Assembly (NCBI GenBank): GCA_949358305.1
Contig: OX442318.1
Span: 7,738,501 to 7,798,500 of the forward strand
Direction of reading: 5' to 3'
From: Strigamia acuminata
Lineage: Eukaryota; Arthropoda; Chilopoda; Geophilomorpha; Linotaeniidae
DNA: 60,000 nt
The notes under the pieces were generated by a model that saw only the letters and a program-made list of their open reading frames with translations, was not told the DNA's origin and did no database searches. The position numbers and the translations under genes were made by a program. Shown here one piece after another: positions 45,601 to 54,081 of this stretch. Position 1 is the stretch's first letter. Each line of letters begins with the position of its first letter.

Positions 45601-47837
45601 TTTCAAGCGGAATGTTTTATCCTCTTATTATTCAGAGTCTGATAAATTTGTGGTACTCATGAAATTGTCACCAGAAAGTTTTCGTACTCTTAAACTGTGT
45701 GTCATTGTTGCTTGTTTTGCAAATGGCTGGCAATGGCAATGAAGCTTTGTCCGACTTTTCTGACTTAAATAATTTTAAAATCAGTTTTGGTCTTTTTGCA
45801 ATTAAAAAAGCATTTATTTTGTCTGAAATGCAGGCAAAAATATAATTCTACTAACCTTCAACAAACAACGTGTTCAATTGTAGTAGTTGGGTGTCTTTGT
45901 TTGCAACCGGCTGTGACCAGTTGCAAATTTTAGATCAAAAACAAGGGAATTGTGGGTAGACAAAATTTATTCAGAGTCTGAAACAATTAAATTTTTTCGT
46001 GCACCATCGGGGCCGGAAACAATTCGTTTCCACTTGCAAGGGTGATTCAGAGTCTAAACAATATTTTTATGAGTACCACCCTTGGCAGGAAAGGGAGCTT
46101 TTAAATTTTACCCGCTCCCTTGTGTTTCTACCTCTAGCATGGTCCGTAGGTAGGGTGCCCATCTGGAGTTTCGGCAATGCAAGCCACGAACCCTTAGATG
46201 ACTTTCTTAAAGACCCGACCTTGCATTTGCAGCGAGAGCTGGGAAAACCACAGAAAAGTCAGTTGGAGGCGGGTGGCAGATGTTCTTGCCCTAGAAACAG
46301 TATCTTAGTTAGACAAGGATGGGAAACAAATATTCCCAGCCGGTCAACCATGTACTGACTAAGCCCGACGCCACTTAACTTCTGTGTTCTAATGGAAACA
46401 GGTGACCAGAATGGTGAGCCGTTTCCTAACCGTTCCCGTCAGTTTTGACATTTTATGTCTGCAACGCATGACAGTAAATGCCTACCAAACAAAATGTGTG
46501 TCAATTTTGTTGTCAATATTCTGGCGACAGTGTATGCGCGCCATTATGCAACTTAATTAAATTCTAGGAGCCAGCTAACGCTTTAAAGCTGCTTCTCAAA
46601 AACAGCCCATGCAAGACATTTGAGCCAGCTTAACCTTCAAACCTAGTTCTGCAAATTGGTGCGAACTCCATGTAGCCCAAAATTATCTATTTTAAAAAAG
46701 TTTGAACTTGTGCAAACAACTAGATTGGCTGTGTAAGCTAGCGGAAGACACTTCCGCACAATCAATTGAAAAAAATGGCAGCTAATCGACTCGTTGCTGC
46801 AACAGCCATGTTGATAATGATTGCTAACATTGCTTTACTGTTTAATGATATACAAGTTACACAATTCAAGTCTCATGCTTTACTCTTGCGTCAAATAACT
46901 ATTGTGTTATCCAATTTGAAATCTATTTATACTTTTAACACAATTCTGTTTTAAATCTTATTTTCTTTGTCCAATCTCACAGTGTCTACAGGCCTTAATG
47001 TGTGCTTTCTTATGTCACGATGCGAAAGCACTAGCCTATACGTGTGTGAGCAATATCACACAAACTTAATACAAGCTTATAAGTTAGGAAAAACTTCAAA
47101 GAACAGACCGGGCAAATGCCGATGTCATTAAATCACAACGATTCTTTTTGGACAAACTTGTGGACAAACTTTCAACCAGCTGTACTGCAGGGAAGTGTTT
47201 TTGTAGCGTGTATACTTGGGGAGCTGTGCAGCCCAGGCGTATTCTGGGCCCCTAAAAACGTGTCTGGTCGCAGTTTCCATTAAGCACAACGTATTTTCTC
47301 TTGTCTAGACAAAGATTGATTAAATTTTGGTCCCAGCAGTGCTGTCCAAACTAGACAGCTGTTCGGATGATGCAGTGTGTGTTTAAATCGAATTCCGCAA
47401 ACTCCCTCGATTTAAAGGTAAAAATCCCACCAAAGAAAATCAGTGGAAAAACAAGAAGTTGGGTCTATGTTAGTTCATTTTAGTATCACTACGTCAATAT
47501 TTAGTCAAACCAAGAATAACATGGACACATATCCACATGCTTAGAGCATTTTGCCACCGATGGCGCCACATAATATACAGGGTGTTCTAAAAGTCTGTAC
47601 CCCTCCAAATATTTCCTGAGCAATTGCATCTAGGCCAATTTTGATGAAGCGATCGTATAGTAAGTTGGTACGTGTACGTGTTATCCTTGGTTCATGGTCG
47701 TACAATGTAATAATATCTTACTAATTTTTGCCATTGAATGATGTATGGTATAGCGACGTTTTCGGGGAAATCGACGGGACAATTCAGCACAATTGACTGG
47801 CCCAAGATTGCGGTTACGTGTTCTGGACCATCATCTT
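31911..47837 (-). CDS. tutl: Turtle-type Ig/FN3 adhesion receptor, 5'-incomplete
   Basis: Turtle (IGSF9 family) is a neuronal type I membrane protein. In flies it acts in dendrite self-avoidance, axon tiling and motor behaviour. Minus-strand exons: 47722-47837, 44780-44993, 41674-41789, 41442-41601, 40382-40490, 40141-40319, 39562-39752, 39408-39501, 38717-38832, 38506-38659, 38156-38446, 37446-37523, 36931-37170, 36770-36871, 35497-35625, 34656-34737, 31911-33621. All join in frame, giving about 1359 residues. Order: Ig1-Ig5, FN3-1, linker, FN3-2, one helix, tail. Diagnostic stretches are DGPEHVTAILGQSIVLNC, IPIYIWYHGYPPH, RESDQGWYECK, TPTVQYLPLGLSGIV, and the helix with KICNKRKRRKQEK then AYNMVACR. 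These match insect turtle rather than Borderless. The start codon and signal peptide are missing: the first visible exon begins in phase 1, and I found no convincing upstream exon to 60000. Confidence 0.93.
33770..33935. mobile_element. pogo/Tigger-like MITE, intact copy
   Basis: TIRs AGTCGAAACTCTTTATAAC at 33770-33788 and its inverse at 33917-33935; the core includes GGTTGGCTGGCCATAGAAC. The TIR resembles Tigger/pogo-type elements, but no clean TA duplication was seen. It lies in a tutl intron. A second, interrupted copy is at 36028-36704. Confidence 0.7.
33950..34132. mobile_element. MITE with AACCAAGGATAAC termini, copy 1
   Basis: 27-bp TIRs (AACCAAGGATAACATGG, then the CATATCC end) with two mismatches. 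The right half carries GATGGCGCCACATAATAT when read inverted. A second copy is at 47508-47692, and a lone terminus lies near 55227. Target duplication unclear. Confidence 0.75.
34656..34737 (-). CDS. tutl: tutl juxtamembrane exon
   Basis: 82-nt exon joining the membrane exon to the tail. It encodes AYNMVACRVADARNGGHGPA and a few more residues. The stretch AYNMVACR after KRRKQEK is a strong turtle signature. Entry phase is 1 and exit phase 2, with donor AA|GTAAGT. Skipping it would shift the tail frame. Confidence 0.88.
35068..35121. mobile_element. 54-bp hAT-like remnant
   Basis: CAGTGGCGTAGCGA faces TCGCTACGCCACTG around only about 26 bp. The flanks CTACAAAA (35060-35067) and CTAGAAAA (35122-35129) match at 7 of 8 positions, consistent with an old hAT target duplication. 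It lies in a tutl intron. Confidence 0.65.
35391..35396 (-). promoter_or_regulatory. Candidate polyadenylation signal in tutl intron
   Basis: AATAAA on the minus strand, about 57 nt past the in-frame stop reached by reading through the membrane-exon donor. It could end a short-tailed transcript. Confidence 0.35.
35497..35625 (-). CDS. tutl: tutl transmembrane exon
   Basis: Encodes the single membrane helix (AITAGIVGGFLFFIVAIIL, then SVCTV) followed by the stop-transfer KICNKRKRRKQEK. Acceptor TTGTTTGAACAG; donor AAAG|GTATCG, which is suboptimal. It is phase 1 on both sides. Read-through of the donor adds GIVRGRPLIKASYS and then TAA at 35453-35455. Confidence 0.93.
35740..35870. repeat. Dispersed repeat fragment, copy 1
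   Basis: Shares 'acttctgtgttctaatgg' and 'aacaggtg' with 46372-46440. Here the shared sequence is split by about 45 bp ('ccaccagtgaggcgcgcccc' segment) that resembles the end of the CAGGGGTTCCC-type hAT elements. Probably a decayed TE. Confidence 0.45.
36158..36508. mobile_element. PIF/Harbinger-like MITE nested in a pogo-like MITE
   Basis: TIR TGCTGGGCGCACACAT followed by CCGCGATTTCGC at both ends in inverse orientation. TAA flanks it at 36155-36157 and 36509-36511, the 3-bp duplication expected of PIF/Harbinger. GC-rich ends with many 'cgaaatcgcg' motifs. Confidence 0.8.
36516..36650. mobile_element. hAT MITE nested at the edge of the previous element
   Basis: Starts CAGTGCTGGACTGGCCC and ends with the inverse of CAGGGCTAGACTGGG. 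It is flanked by a perfect 8-bp duplication, ATAACAAA, at 36508-36515 and 36651-36658. The duplicated site includes the last base of the PIF-like element and its TAA, so this insertion is the youngest of the three. Confidence 0.92.
36770..37170 (-). CDS. tutl: tutl second fibronectin type III domain (two exons)
   Basis: Exons 36931-37170 and 36770-36871 joined in phase 1. The first encodes a GPKPGTPREVHVRL start, the A-B strands with ISWLPPANST, and a YYVVEYKT strand. The second encodes KDLIPGKKFFFRVKAA, the conserved L-xPG-x-x-YxFRV-type stretch near the end of an FN3 fold. The tryptophan and tyrosine core positions are present. It leads directly into the membrane exon. Confidence 0.9.
37446..37523 (-). 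CDS. tutl: tutl linker exon between FN3 domains
   Basis: 78-nt exon, phase 1 on both sides, encoding ADYTMPVLPTDSSGSTYIPT and a short run after it. It has no domain. It occupies the place of the proline-rich linker between the FN3 domains in insect turtle. Being symmetrical, it could be skipped without a frameshift. Splice sites: TTGTAG acceptor, CAG|GTAGCT donor. Confidence 0.75.
37674..37916. mobile_element. Decayed hAT-like element
   Basis: Begins CAGTGCCAGATTAAACCC and ends with GGTACTG, with 'ggcccc' blocks inside, as in many invertebrate hAT elements. The flanks CTCACAAG and CTGATAAG match at 6 of 8 positions. Old and partly eroded. Confidence 0.55.
38156..38446 (-). CDS. tutl: tutl first fibronectin type III domain
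   Basis: A single 291-nt exon, phase 1 on both sides. It begins PHAPTNVSVNTST, has the core VFWLPAYDGG and YLVWYRES, and ends YDFQVLSRNELGDGMFSD, the classic FN3 F-G region. The order PHAP-x-N directly after Ig5 is as in fly turtle. Confidence 0.92.
38506..38832 (-). CDS. tutl: tutl fifth Ig domain (two exons)
   Basis: Exons 38717-38832 and 38506-38659 joined in phase 0. The first cysteine is in EVKMPCEATG and the tryptophan in PKISWRR. The second exon has GGNLTIKSLRKEDHGYYECV with the second cysteine, then ATLVVGTLLLVE. Phase 1 at both outer borders. Donors CGA|GTAAGT and A|GTGAGT are strong. Confidence 0.92.
38934..38995. repeat. TE fragment in tutl intron
   Basis: The stretch 'gagtcatttcacttgtgtag' followed by 'tgatac' matches the subterminal part of the MITE at 49118-49514, preceded here by 'ccaagagtggcc'. 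No full element is left. Confidence 0.5.
39408..39752 (-). CDS. tutl: tutl fourth Ig domain (two exons)
   Basis: Exons 39562-39752 and 39408-39501 joined in phase 0. It begins PARVTYTPTVQYLPLGL, with the first cysteine in GIVHCYFEAN and the tryptophan in FVTWVKD. The second exon has EHQGLYTCTPYNSQGTTG. YTCTPYN-x-x-GT is distinctive for turtle Ig4. Confidence 0.93.
40141..40490 (-). CDS. tutl: tutl third Ig domain (two exons)
   Basis: Exons 40382-40490 and 40141-40319 joined in phase 2, unlike the phase-0 joins in the other Ig domains. Cysteine in VEFVCEARALPGN, tryptophan split across the junction (RW|YRNDIE), second cysteine in DDMGKYTCEVSNGIG, ending HTASAYLNVD. Confidence 0.92.
41080..41340. 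repeat. Degenerate minisatellite in tutl intron
   Basis: About a dozen imperfect copies of a 21-24-bp unit such as 'ttttgacattttcaatgtat'. Open frames on both strands here come from the repeat. Confidence 0.75.
41442..41789 (-). CDS. tutl: tutl second Ig domain (two exons)
   Basis: Exons 41674-41789 and 41442-41601 joined in phase 0. It begins APPHFTVTPQEVIYV, with the first cysteine in IFLNCEAEGTPKP, tryptophan in IVWYK, and the second cysteine in DIGDYTCVARNAEG. It ends KVIVAG. Donors AAG|GTGAGA and G|GTTAGT. Confidence 0.93.
42599..42787. repeat. 20-bp minisatellite in tutl intron
   Basis: About nine copies of TGTTTTAGCTGAATAAATCC. The last four carry ACC in place of AGC, so the variants are segregated along the array. 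Confidence 0.92.
42800..42995. repeat. Roughly 33-bp degenerate tandem repeat
   Basis: Five to six copies of a unit like 'aatgtgtcctctagtggc' followed by 'aaaaagatacata', alternating 'cctctagtgg' and 'cctatggtgg' versions. Confidence 0.75.
43944..44114. mobile_element. hAT-type MITE, short copy in tutl intron
   Basis: Begins CAGGGGTTCCCAAACTTTTT, with GTTTGGGAAACG near the right end. A perfect 8-bp duplication, CTGTACTG, flanks it at 43936-43943 and 44115-44122. Same family as 1938-2228 but shorter by 120 bp. Confidence 0.88.
44160..44370. repeat. Degenerate tandem repeat
   Basis: Imperfect copies of a roughly 30-bp unit built from 'aaaatcgtcaaaaaacatta' and 'aaaaccgactaaaaa', shortening toward the right. 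Confidence 0.7.
44780..44993 (-). CDS. tutl: tutl Ig1, second half
   Basis: 214-nt exon, phase 0 in and 1 out. It encodes GVKIPIYIWYHGYPPH, EGYEGRIALATDASLNI, RESDQGWYECKIFFLN and NGTWLHLDVH. The IYIWY...EGY-x-GR pattern and the RESDQGWYECK stretch are specific to turtle-type Ig1. Confidence 0.94.
45482..46133. mobile_element. AGGTGGAAACACAAGG-family MITE with nested insertion
   Basis: The left end (AGATGAAAACACAAGAGAGC) and inverted right end (AGGTAGAAACACAAGGGAGC) match the ends of 50502-50887. TTA precedes the left end and CTA follows the right, a decayed 3-bp duplication. The middle is occupied by the element at 45536-46082. Confidence 0.75.
45536..46082. mobile_element. MITE related to 28786-29437, nested
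   Basis: Ends contain GTACTCAT in inverted orientation (AGCCTAGTACTCATA and AGGGTGGTACTCATA). TTCAGAGTCTGA-like motifs and 'cgtgcaccatcggggccgg' are shared with the element at 28786-29437. The TTA duplication is seen only on the left. Confidence 0.65.
46372..46440. repeat. Dispersed repeat fragment, copy 2
   Basis: Matches the repeat at 35740-35870 over 'cttctgtgttctaatgg' and 'aacaggtg', without the extra segment that splits copy 1. Confidence 0.45.
47508..47692. mobile_element. MITE with AACCAAGGATAAC termini, copy 2
   Basis: The left end AACCAAGAATAACATGG and the block GATGGCGCCACATAATAT match the inverted right half of 33950-34132. The right end is GTTATCCTTGGTT. The rest of the interior (about 47577-47675) is replaced by sequence starting ACAGGGTGTTCTAAAAGTC that also occurs near 55567. 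Confidence 0.7.
47722..47837 (-). CDS. tutl: tutl Ig1, first half (first visible exon)
   Basis: 116-nt exon encoding DDGPEHVTAILGQSIVLNC with the first Ig1 cysteine, then VDFPENVAIPYIIQWQK with the core tryptophan. Acceptor after CATAGTTTCTGCAG; donor TTA|GTAAGA. It enters in phase 1, so at least one upstream coding exon with the start codon and signal peptide must exist. Confidence 0.92.
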
Positions 47838-49117
47838 CTGCAGAAACTATGAGCACAAAAGGAAAAAAAAAAATTCAATTATAAACAAATGTCACTTGAA
47901 GGTTAAGCTTTAATTACAATATACAACAATTACAAATCCCCTACCAGGAAAGCGGAGACATGAAACGAGTCAGAAAATGGCAATATTTGACAGAACTGAT
48001 TTATCACCCAAGATTAACTAGCTTTTCACAATCATTATCTAGATCCACTTCGACGTCCCCAGCGAATTCAAGATAGATCTCCAACATCAAAGCAAAATTC
48101 ATGCTTGCAGCACGGCTATCAATCTGAATTATCAAGATTATCAAGCTGGATACCCGCCTTTAATTGGAAATTAATGTTTAAAAAAAGAAACGAGAAAACA
48201 AACTGAGTGTACGCTTAACATCAAAACAAATTAATACCATCAGATTTGAATAAATCAATTATTTGCCGTTTAAAATAACCCAAAATTTCATATATTCAGT
48301 TATAATTCAATATAATTTCAATGTATTTTTGAACCATCTGGGTTTTATACCATAAGACATAAGTTCCGCCCTCACTTCAATAAAAAAAACAAGACGAAAG
48401 TGTTAAAACGAGATGTCGTGAATGTTAATCAGCAGCGCACGCATAAATATCAGTTAGGGGTAAAAGCGTGGTTAAAATGGACCGATGTTTCATTAGCTTA
48501 GGTCTAATTAAGTCTACATTTCAACTTTAATTCGCTGCCTCAACAACACCAACACCCTAAATGAGTTGCACGTCGCTTACTAAATGCTGCATTCTTGCTG
48601 AAATATGACAGCGGACAACTTGTAACGTCATTGCTAATTTCCCCATTGCCTGTCGATGGCCGGCACATGTCACAACACCACCAAGACATCGCTTAGCACA
48701 CGCAACTTGTAATTACAAACCGTTGGAGGCTTTAAAACAAATGGAATCGAGTGAAATTTGCAATAAAAATTTACAATTTATGGTTACGATGTTGTGCCAT
48801 AGCAACGTGGATGCCCATTGCCCTTTTACGTGTTTGTTGTCATCGTAATAAATCCATGGGGAATGATATATGTTTCAGTCTCCTTTGACCGTTTGTCATT
48901 TCTGATAGCGCAATCCCACCAAATATATACATTGAGTGACTGCTTGCCAATTTAAAATACCGTTCGAAAAGCACAGTATCGCTCTTTAATAATTATTATT
49001 AAAGAAGAAATAGCCGGCGCATTCATAAACTAATTTAGACTGAAAAAACATTTTAAACGGTTTATTTAAACTGATTTTCTCGATCTACTTAATACATTTC
49101 AGTTGTAATGAAATGAT
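47838..49117. other. Presumed tutl 5' intron, no exon found
   Basis: No signal-peptide exon ending in phase 1 was recognised on the minus strand. No other gene was recognised. Confidence 0.4.
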
Positions 49118-49514
49118 GGCCGACCTCAAGAGTGCACCACCTTCCCATTGGCGGAGCCATTTCACTTGTGCAGTGATACCAAAAAATAGACCAAAATACA
49201 TGTTGAGTGCTTTCCAGACAAAACAACCAATAAAAAAATTAAAAAATTGCTTGCTTTCCTGACAAAGCAACCAATAAACTAAACAAACTGAACAAACATA
49301 CATTTTGAAATAAGAACAGCATAAAACATTATTTCATGAATTGAAAATACATTTTATTATACAAAACAAATACATTTACATCATTTCAATTATTATAATA
49401 ATCAAACAAATTAAAAACAGAACAAAACTACTTTTCCTGGTGGTAGAACACAGTCCACAGTTGGAAGTAATCAGACTCGACCAATGGGAAAGAGGTGCAC
49501 TCTTGAGGTTGGCC
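49118..49514. mobile_element. MITE with 34-bp TIRs
   Basis: GGCCGACCTCAAGAGTGCACC followed by ACCTTCCCATTGG at the left matches the inverted right end with about three differences. Short open frames inside are not genes. Fragments of the family lie at 38934-38995. Confidence 0.8.
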
Positions 49515-50501
49515 AGAGTATAGACATGAACAGGAAGTACGGGGGTAGCAGATACCGATTAAGGTCCCACTGCTTGAAATTTCATATTTACTGTACCGGA
49601 AAGTCAAATAAATATGACGTAAAGACTGTATTTACCGTTTGCGATATTAACTATTTGCTTAACCAATTTGAAAACACCTAATCTTTCTTTTGATTGGTGC
49701 AATCGGCTAAATGGTTTAGCGATATGTATTGTAGCAACAACACCCTCTTCTGGCGACTTAATTTCAACTTTTCATAGATTGAATGCGACTATTGATTTTC
49801 TTTTTTTCCCGCAGCACTAATTACAACACACGAAGCACATTAAGAAGTCAAAGTTCGAGTGTATCTATCTTGAGGTTAAGTGACAAGGAGACTGATGTGG
49901 CGCGCTGCCATTGCTTTAGCCGTTAAAATCATGGCTGACCAAGCACATTTTGGTTAATCGTAAACTGAGTCTCCGGGCCTTGCAAACCACCATCAACAAG
50001 TCCGAGCGCACGAGGGGAGTTGGTTAGTGCCAAGCCTTCTTCAGGTGAAATGGGGCAATTTCTCAAGACTTCTTATTTATGGCCTTGTGATACGGCACCG
50101 CAAAGTGTGAACTACCGTGACCAACTTTTCGCTCAACATCAGGATGCAATCAAAAGACTAATAAACCACGACAGGATGATTTATGCCCGAGCATCAACGT
50201 TTTATCATAAAAAAAATCATATTAAAATTGCTTTTTAATCTTTCCCACCAAAAAAAAATGCATTAAATGATCTTGCTGTGGCGCACGGCAACACAGCTGT
50301 GCTGTGTCTGCCACCAGATAAAGTCAACTGCTCTAAACTTTCCAAAATCATCCAATAATTAAGACAGTCTATCCTCATTTTCTTCATCTGCAGAAGCAAC
50401 ATTAGCTTTTTTTTGACAGCGACGCTAAAATTTCCTCCCAGGGGCATCTGCCCCCCTTCCCTCAATGTAAACCTCCGAAATTCCAGCTCAGCAGACCCTT
50501 A

Positions 50502-50887
50502 AGGTGGAAACACAAGGGAGCGGGTAAAATTCTAACGCTTGCTAGTGGAGTCATTTACAAGCTCATTTCACCCGCTTTTGGCTTACCAGCTTAACTGGCA
50601 AACTCAAGCTAGCTAGGTAACCAGCTATAAATTCCCGCCAAAATCTCCTCCAAGAATTTCCTCACGATTCTGATTGGCTCTCAAAGTCACATGACCAAAA
50701 CACCAGGAAGCTTAAAGCTGGTAAATCAAACTCAGCTTGATCGAAGCGGGTGAGTACATAGCTCGCTTCAAAACAAAGCTTTGAATAAAAACGCAAGTTT
50801 GTGTTTGCTCAAGCGGGCGAGTTTTTAGCCGCTTTTTCAAGTAAAAGCAAACGTTTAAATTTGACCCGCTCCCTTGCGTTTCCACCT
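50502..50887. mobile_element. PIF/Harbinger-like MITE with TTA duplication
   Basis: TIR AGGTGGAAACACAAGGGAGC then GGGT at both ends in inverse orientation. TTA flanks it at 50499-50501 and 50888-50890. Internal direct and inverted 'gctcgct'-type motifs. This is the clean copy of the family found interrupted at 45482-46133. Confidence 0.88.
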
Positions 50888-51062
50888 TTAGGATCGCCTA
50901 AACTCATCTTTGACTGTCCCTTCTAAGTTTCCTTATTTTCCCTCAAAATATCACGTCACCACTGGGCTTCCTTACTTTCGATTTTTCACCCCGGCAAATT
51001 GAGCACTAAACTGTACACGCCGGAAAAAGAAAAAAGGAAAAAAAAAACCATTTTCTACTTTT

Positions 51063-51368
51063 TCAGGCAATCACAGTTTTCTCTTGTACGAGCAGTGGCC
51101 CCGCCTTCATTTTCAATACCCCATAACATTTGCATAATACTGTATCGCCATATTCACCACGGAATATTGCATCGACCTTATCTGCCGAGTTTTCGCTCGT
51201 ACGTGTTGAACCAACAAGTGAAAATGAATTTTGCCAAGTCAAAGCCATTGTTGCCGCTTTTTCATTTGGTGAAAAATATTTTTCAATACTCCTTTTATCG
51301 ATTCCAGCAAAGTTGAAAAACCTCCACTCGACAAGTTTGCCAACCACACATGCCTGTGGCAATTTCAT
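51063..51368 (-). CDS. Unrecognised 101-codon open frame
   Basis: Opens MKLPQACVVGKLVEWRFFNF and includes EKAATMALTWQNSF and GEYGDTVLCKCYGVLKMKAG. The mixed composition looks more protein-like than the surrounding AT-rich frames, but I do not recognise a family. It could be an old transposon gene fragment or an exon of a gene in the tutl 5' region. No splice partners were identified. Confidence 0.2.
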   Translation of the reverse strand: MKLPQACVVGKLVEWRFFNFAGIDKRSIEKYFSPNEKAATMALTWQNSFSLVGSTRTSENSADKVDAIFRGEYGDTVLCKCYGVLKMKAGPLLVQEKTVIA

Positions 51369-52084
51369 AATTCGACAAAAAGTTCAAAGTCTGATGGCGA
51401 ACAAAACCACTTGTCAAACCACATAAACAGCTTCTTCAATTGAACACTGCACGTCGCTCCAGCAGACGCGAGCAGGAACATTTCTATTCTATTATAATAT
51501 TTTCCTTTTTACGCTCAAATTACCAGCAATGGAATTATTCGATGGCTTCGCAAAGCCTTACCAACGCTTGCACATCGGAATTAAGCCCAATAAGTTTGTA
51601 AAATCATTTTTTTGTTAACTCAATACTCAAGGGGATGGAACCAATCACAGAGTAGAAAATTGCCAGTGTGTCCCCGCTTTTCATTTCACATTTAAAAGAT
51701 GAGTTTTCTACTCAAAGTGCTTTTAATTACGCATCTAGGCAAAAGCATTGGGTAGAATGACCCAACTTAATGACTGCCACATTACACACTCCATGTATTT
51801 CTGATACTTGGACCACAGCCAACACAGTAAAATACCTCTCATCATCATCGCCACCATTTTATTCACATGATAAGACAAAAGTCCTGCATATTGCAGCATT
51901 CACAGCCAACTGCAAACAGACACCATTTGATTACCATAAATCCTTCAATTATAGCCCAGGTGCTTATCCATCCCTGTCTTTGCACACCCAGGCGCTAATT
52001 GGTAGTTCTACTAGAAAAATATACTTTCCAATATTATTCTATAATGTTGGAATTTACCAATATCCTTAAAGGCATTATTCCAGG

Positions 52085-52315
52085 GCCGGATTTAGGTATT
52101 GCAGAGCCCCAAAGCACAAAAGCTTAATTTTAAAAAATCTAAAAAATACACTTATTATATATAATTAATATAAATACATATGTGACAAAGATAAAAATTA
52201 CTTACAAAGTTAAAAATATATATTATATTTCTGATTTAAATACATTCATTCACATCAAAAACATCAAAAACATTTTTTATGGGAAATTATGCAATTTTTT
52301 TCCAGGCCCCCCAAT
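52085..52315. mobile_element. Partial hAT-like remnant
   Basis: Begins CAGGGCCGGATTTAGGTATT with 'gagccccaaagcac', as in hAT elements with GGCCGGATTTAGG ends, and has 'ccaggccccccaatgc' near 52303-52318. The right terminus and target duplication could not be placed. Confidence 0.4.
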
Positions 52316-53715
52316 GCTTATTTTGTTTGCATTATGCATTATGCAGATTTTTATATAGATAAACTAACATTGATTAAATATGCAATCCAAAACCCATAAA
52401 CTCCATTAAAAACTCTTTCTTTCTTTTTCATACTTAAAAATTACGTTTTGGAGGTAAAATGGCCGGTAGATATTATTTTTTAATTCTTTGTTGCAGTGTC
52501 TGCAACAAACCTCTAGTTGCTGACATTAATCGCTTGGTAATTAGCGCCAATTAGAGCAAGCCGCTAACGAACCCGTTCTTTCTTTCTTTATTTGTTTCCA
52601 AACACTGCTAAGGTTGTTATGTATGTGTTTCCTAAAGTCTGCTCTTCCTGCTGGTCTGACAGCTCACAATCTTGTGAGTATCCTGTATATTTGACCTTTT
52701 ATATGCCTGCAACAACAACCAGAAGCGTGTTATTCATCTTATTAAATAAATCATCTTCATCGCTTGCAAAGGTTAGATTGGGATACATTCAGGTACAGTA
52801 TCTATGACATCTCACAGTGTCCAGACTCCAGTCCACTTCTTGTGGTTACAAACCCTCTTGATCATTCCCATTTTTCATGCCAAAACTTCTCCAAACAAGA
52901 TTTCTTTCAAATAAACTTAGATTTTTATTATGACAAATAATATCGGTATAAGAATACAATGGTCAGCCAAACATGTGAGCAGACTGCAAACAGGTATGTA
53001 CCTTGTGTTAGACACTCTATTCTATTGAAAACAAAACACACAGCAATGCATCAAATAATAAAATCCATCTATTAAATTGCTATTTTTTCTTCTTTCTCTC
53101 TCTATCTTTGTAAATACTGAAGTAATCCCAAAATTACTACTGGTAAACGAATATCCTTTTAAGTATATTTTGAGAAAAATAAAACTGTCATAAAAAAGTT
53201 AAGGCCATCACAGGAAATATGCAGGATGTAGCCCCTATGATTTCGTGGGAAGCAAAAGGGATTGAGTCTACAGGAAATGCTATTTCCTGTTAGCATGAGG
53301 AGAATCCTCAGTATGAATCTGAATTTGATACCAACAACAACTTGAACTTATCAGTACTAAAACTGAACCAAAAGCTTTTAATATTGATATCAAGTTATTT
53401 GGAGCCACAACAAGGATCCTCAGTCTGAAATAATCAGCCAGATTATTTCAGGCAGCTTAGTGGTAATTGTCTTTGCCCTGAAAAAAATAGACTGTGTGTG
53501 AGGATGGTTAGTGTCTTGTCTGAAAAGAAAACGAATTTCCGAGTCTATCGCCGACGTCAATACTCGCCCGTTGTTGCAGCCACGAGCAAATCTGCAGCCA
53601 CGAGCGAATCTGCGAGAAGGAAATTCACCACTGCCGAAGTTTGTCACGGAATTTCCCGTATTCATTTTAACAGAGATCTGAATATACTTTGCGCCGTTTA
53701 CATGAATGAATAGAT

Positions 53716-54081
53716 TCAACTAGAATCTACAGTATCTCCAAGCCACCAGAGGAATCCAGAGTCGAGACCTGCGTACACTTCGAGATTGAAGCGAATCCAC
53801 TGACGAGAACCCAGCAGGATCGAGTCGCGGCCATTCGCCGATTTAGAATTGAAGGAATTATTTTCGTATCTGTTAGGCTTCGCCCCACCAGGTGCTGCAC
53901 CTTCGCACTTTCTTACATTTGGATTGCCCAACTGACCAATAAGATTTTTCGTTAATCCTTTTGTAACCACCATCTTGTTTTGAATAAACAGTTCGACAAA
54001 CTCAACCCACATGTAGAGTCCACTTTCTAACTTTTGAACACTTACAGTATCCATTTTTCTATTCTTTCTTTCATTGCTCAT
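53716..54081 (-). CDS. Unrecognised 121-codon open frame
   Basis: Encodes MSNERKNRKMDTVSVQKLES... with GLYMWVEFVELFIQNKMVV and GSRQWIRFNLEVYAGLDSG. No domain recognised. A second frame (53420-53719) overlaps its end. Without homology or splice evidence it may be a chance frame. Confidence 0.15.
   Translation of the reverse strand: MSNERKNRKMDTVSVQKLESGLYMWVEFVELFIQNKMVVTKGLTKNLIGQLGNPNVRKCEGAAPGGAKPNRYENNSFNSKSANGRDSILLGSRQWIRFNLEVYAGLDSGFLWWLGDTVDSS

Noticed and set aside
49085-49303. Hydrophobic 72-codon minus-strand frame as a possible tutl signal peptide
   Set aside because: It lies inside a MITE with clear 34-bp TIRs and has no suitable phase-1 donor.
51770-51870. Minus-strand ATG followed by a hydrophobic run (RGILLCWLW) as tutl exon 1
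   Set aside because: The donors available do not give phase 1 without creating a stop with the next exon, so it cannot be joined to 47837.
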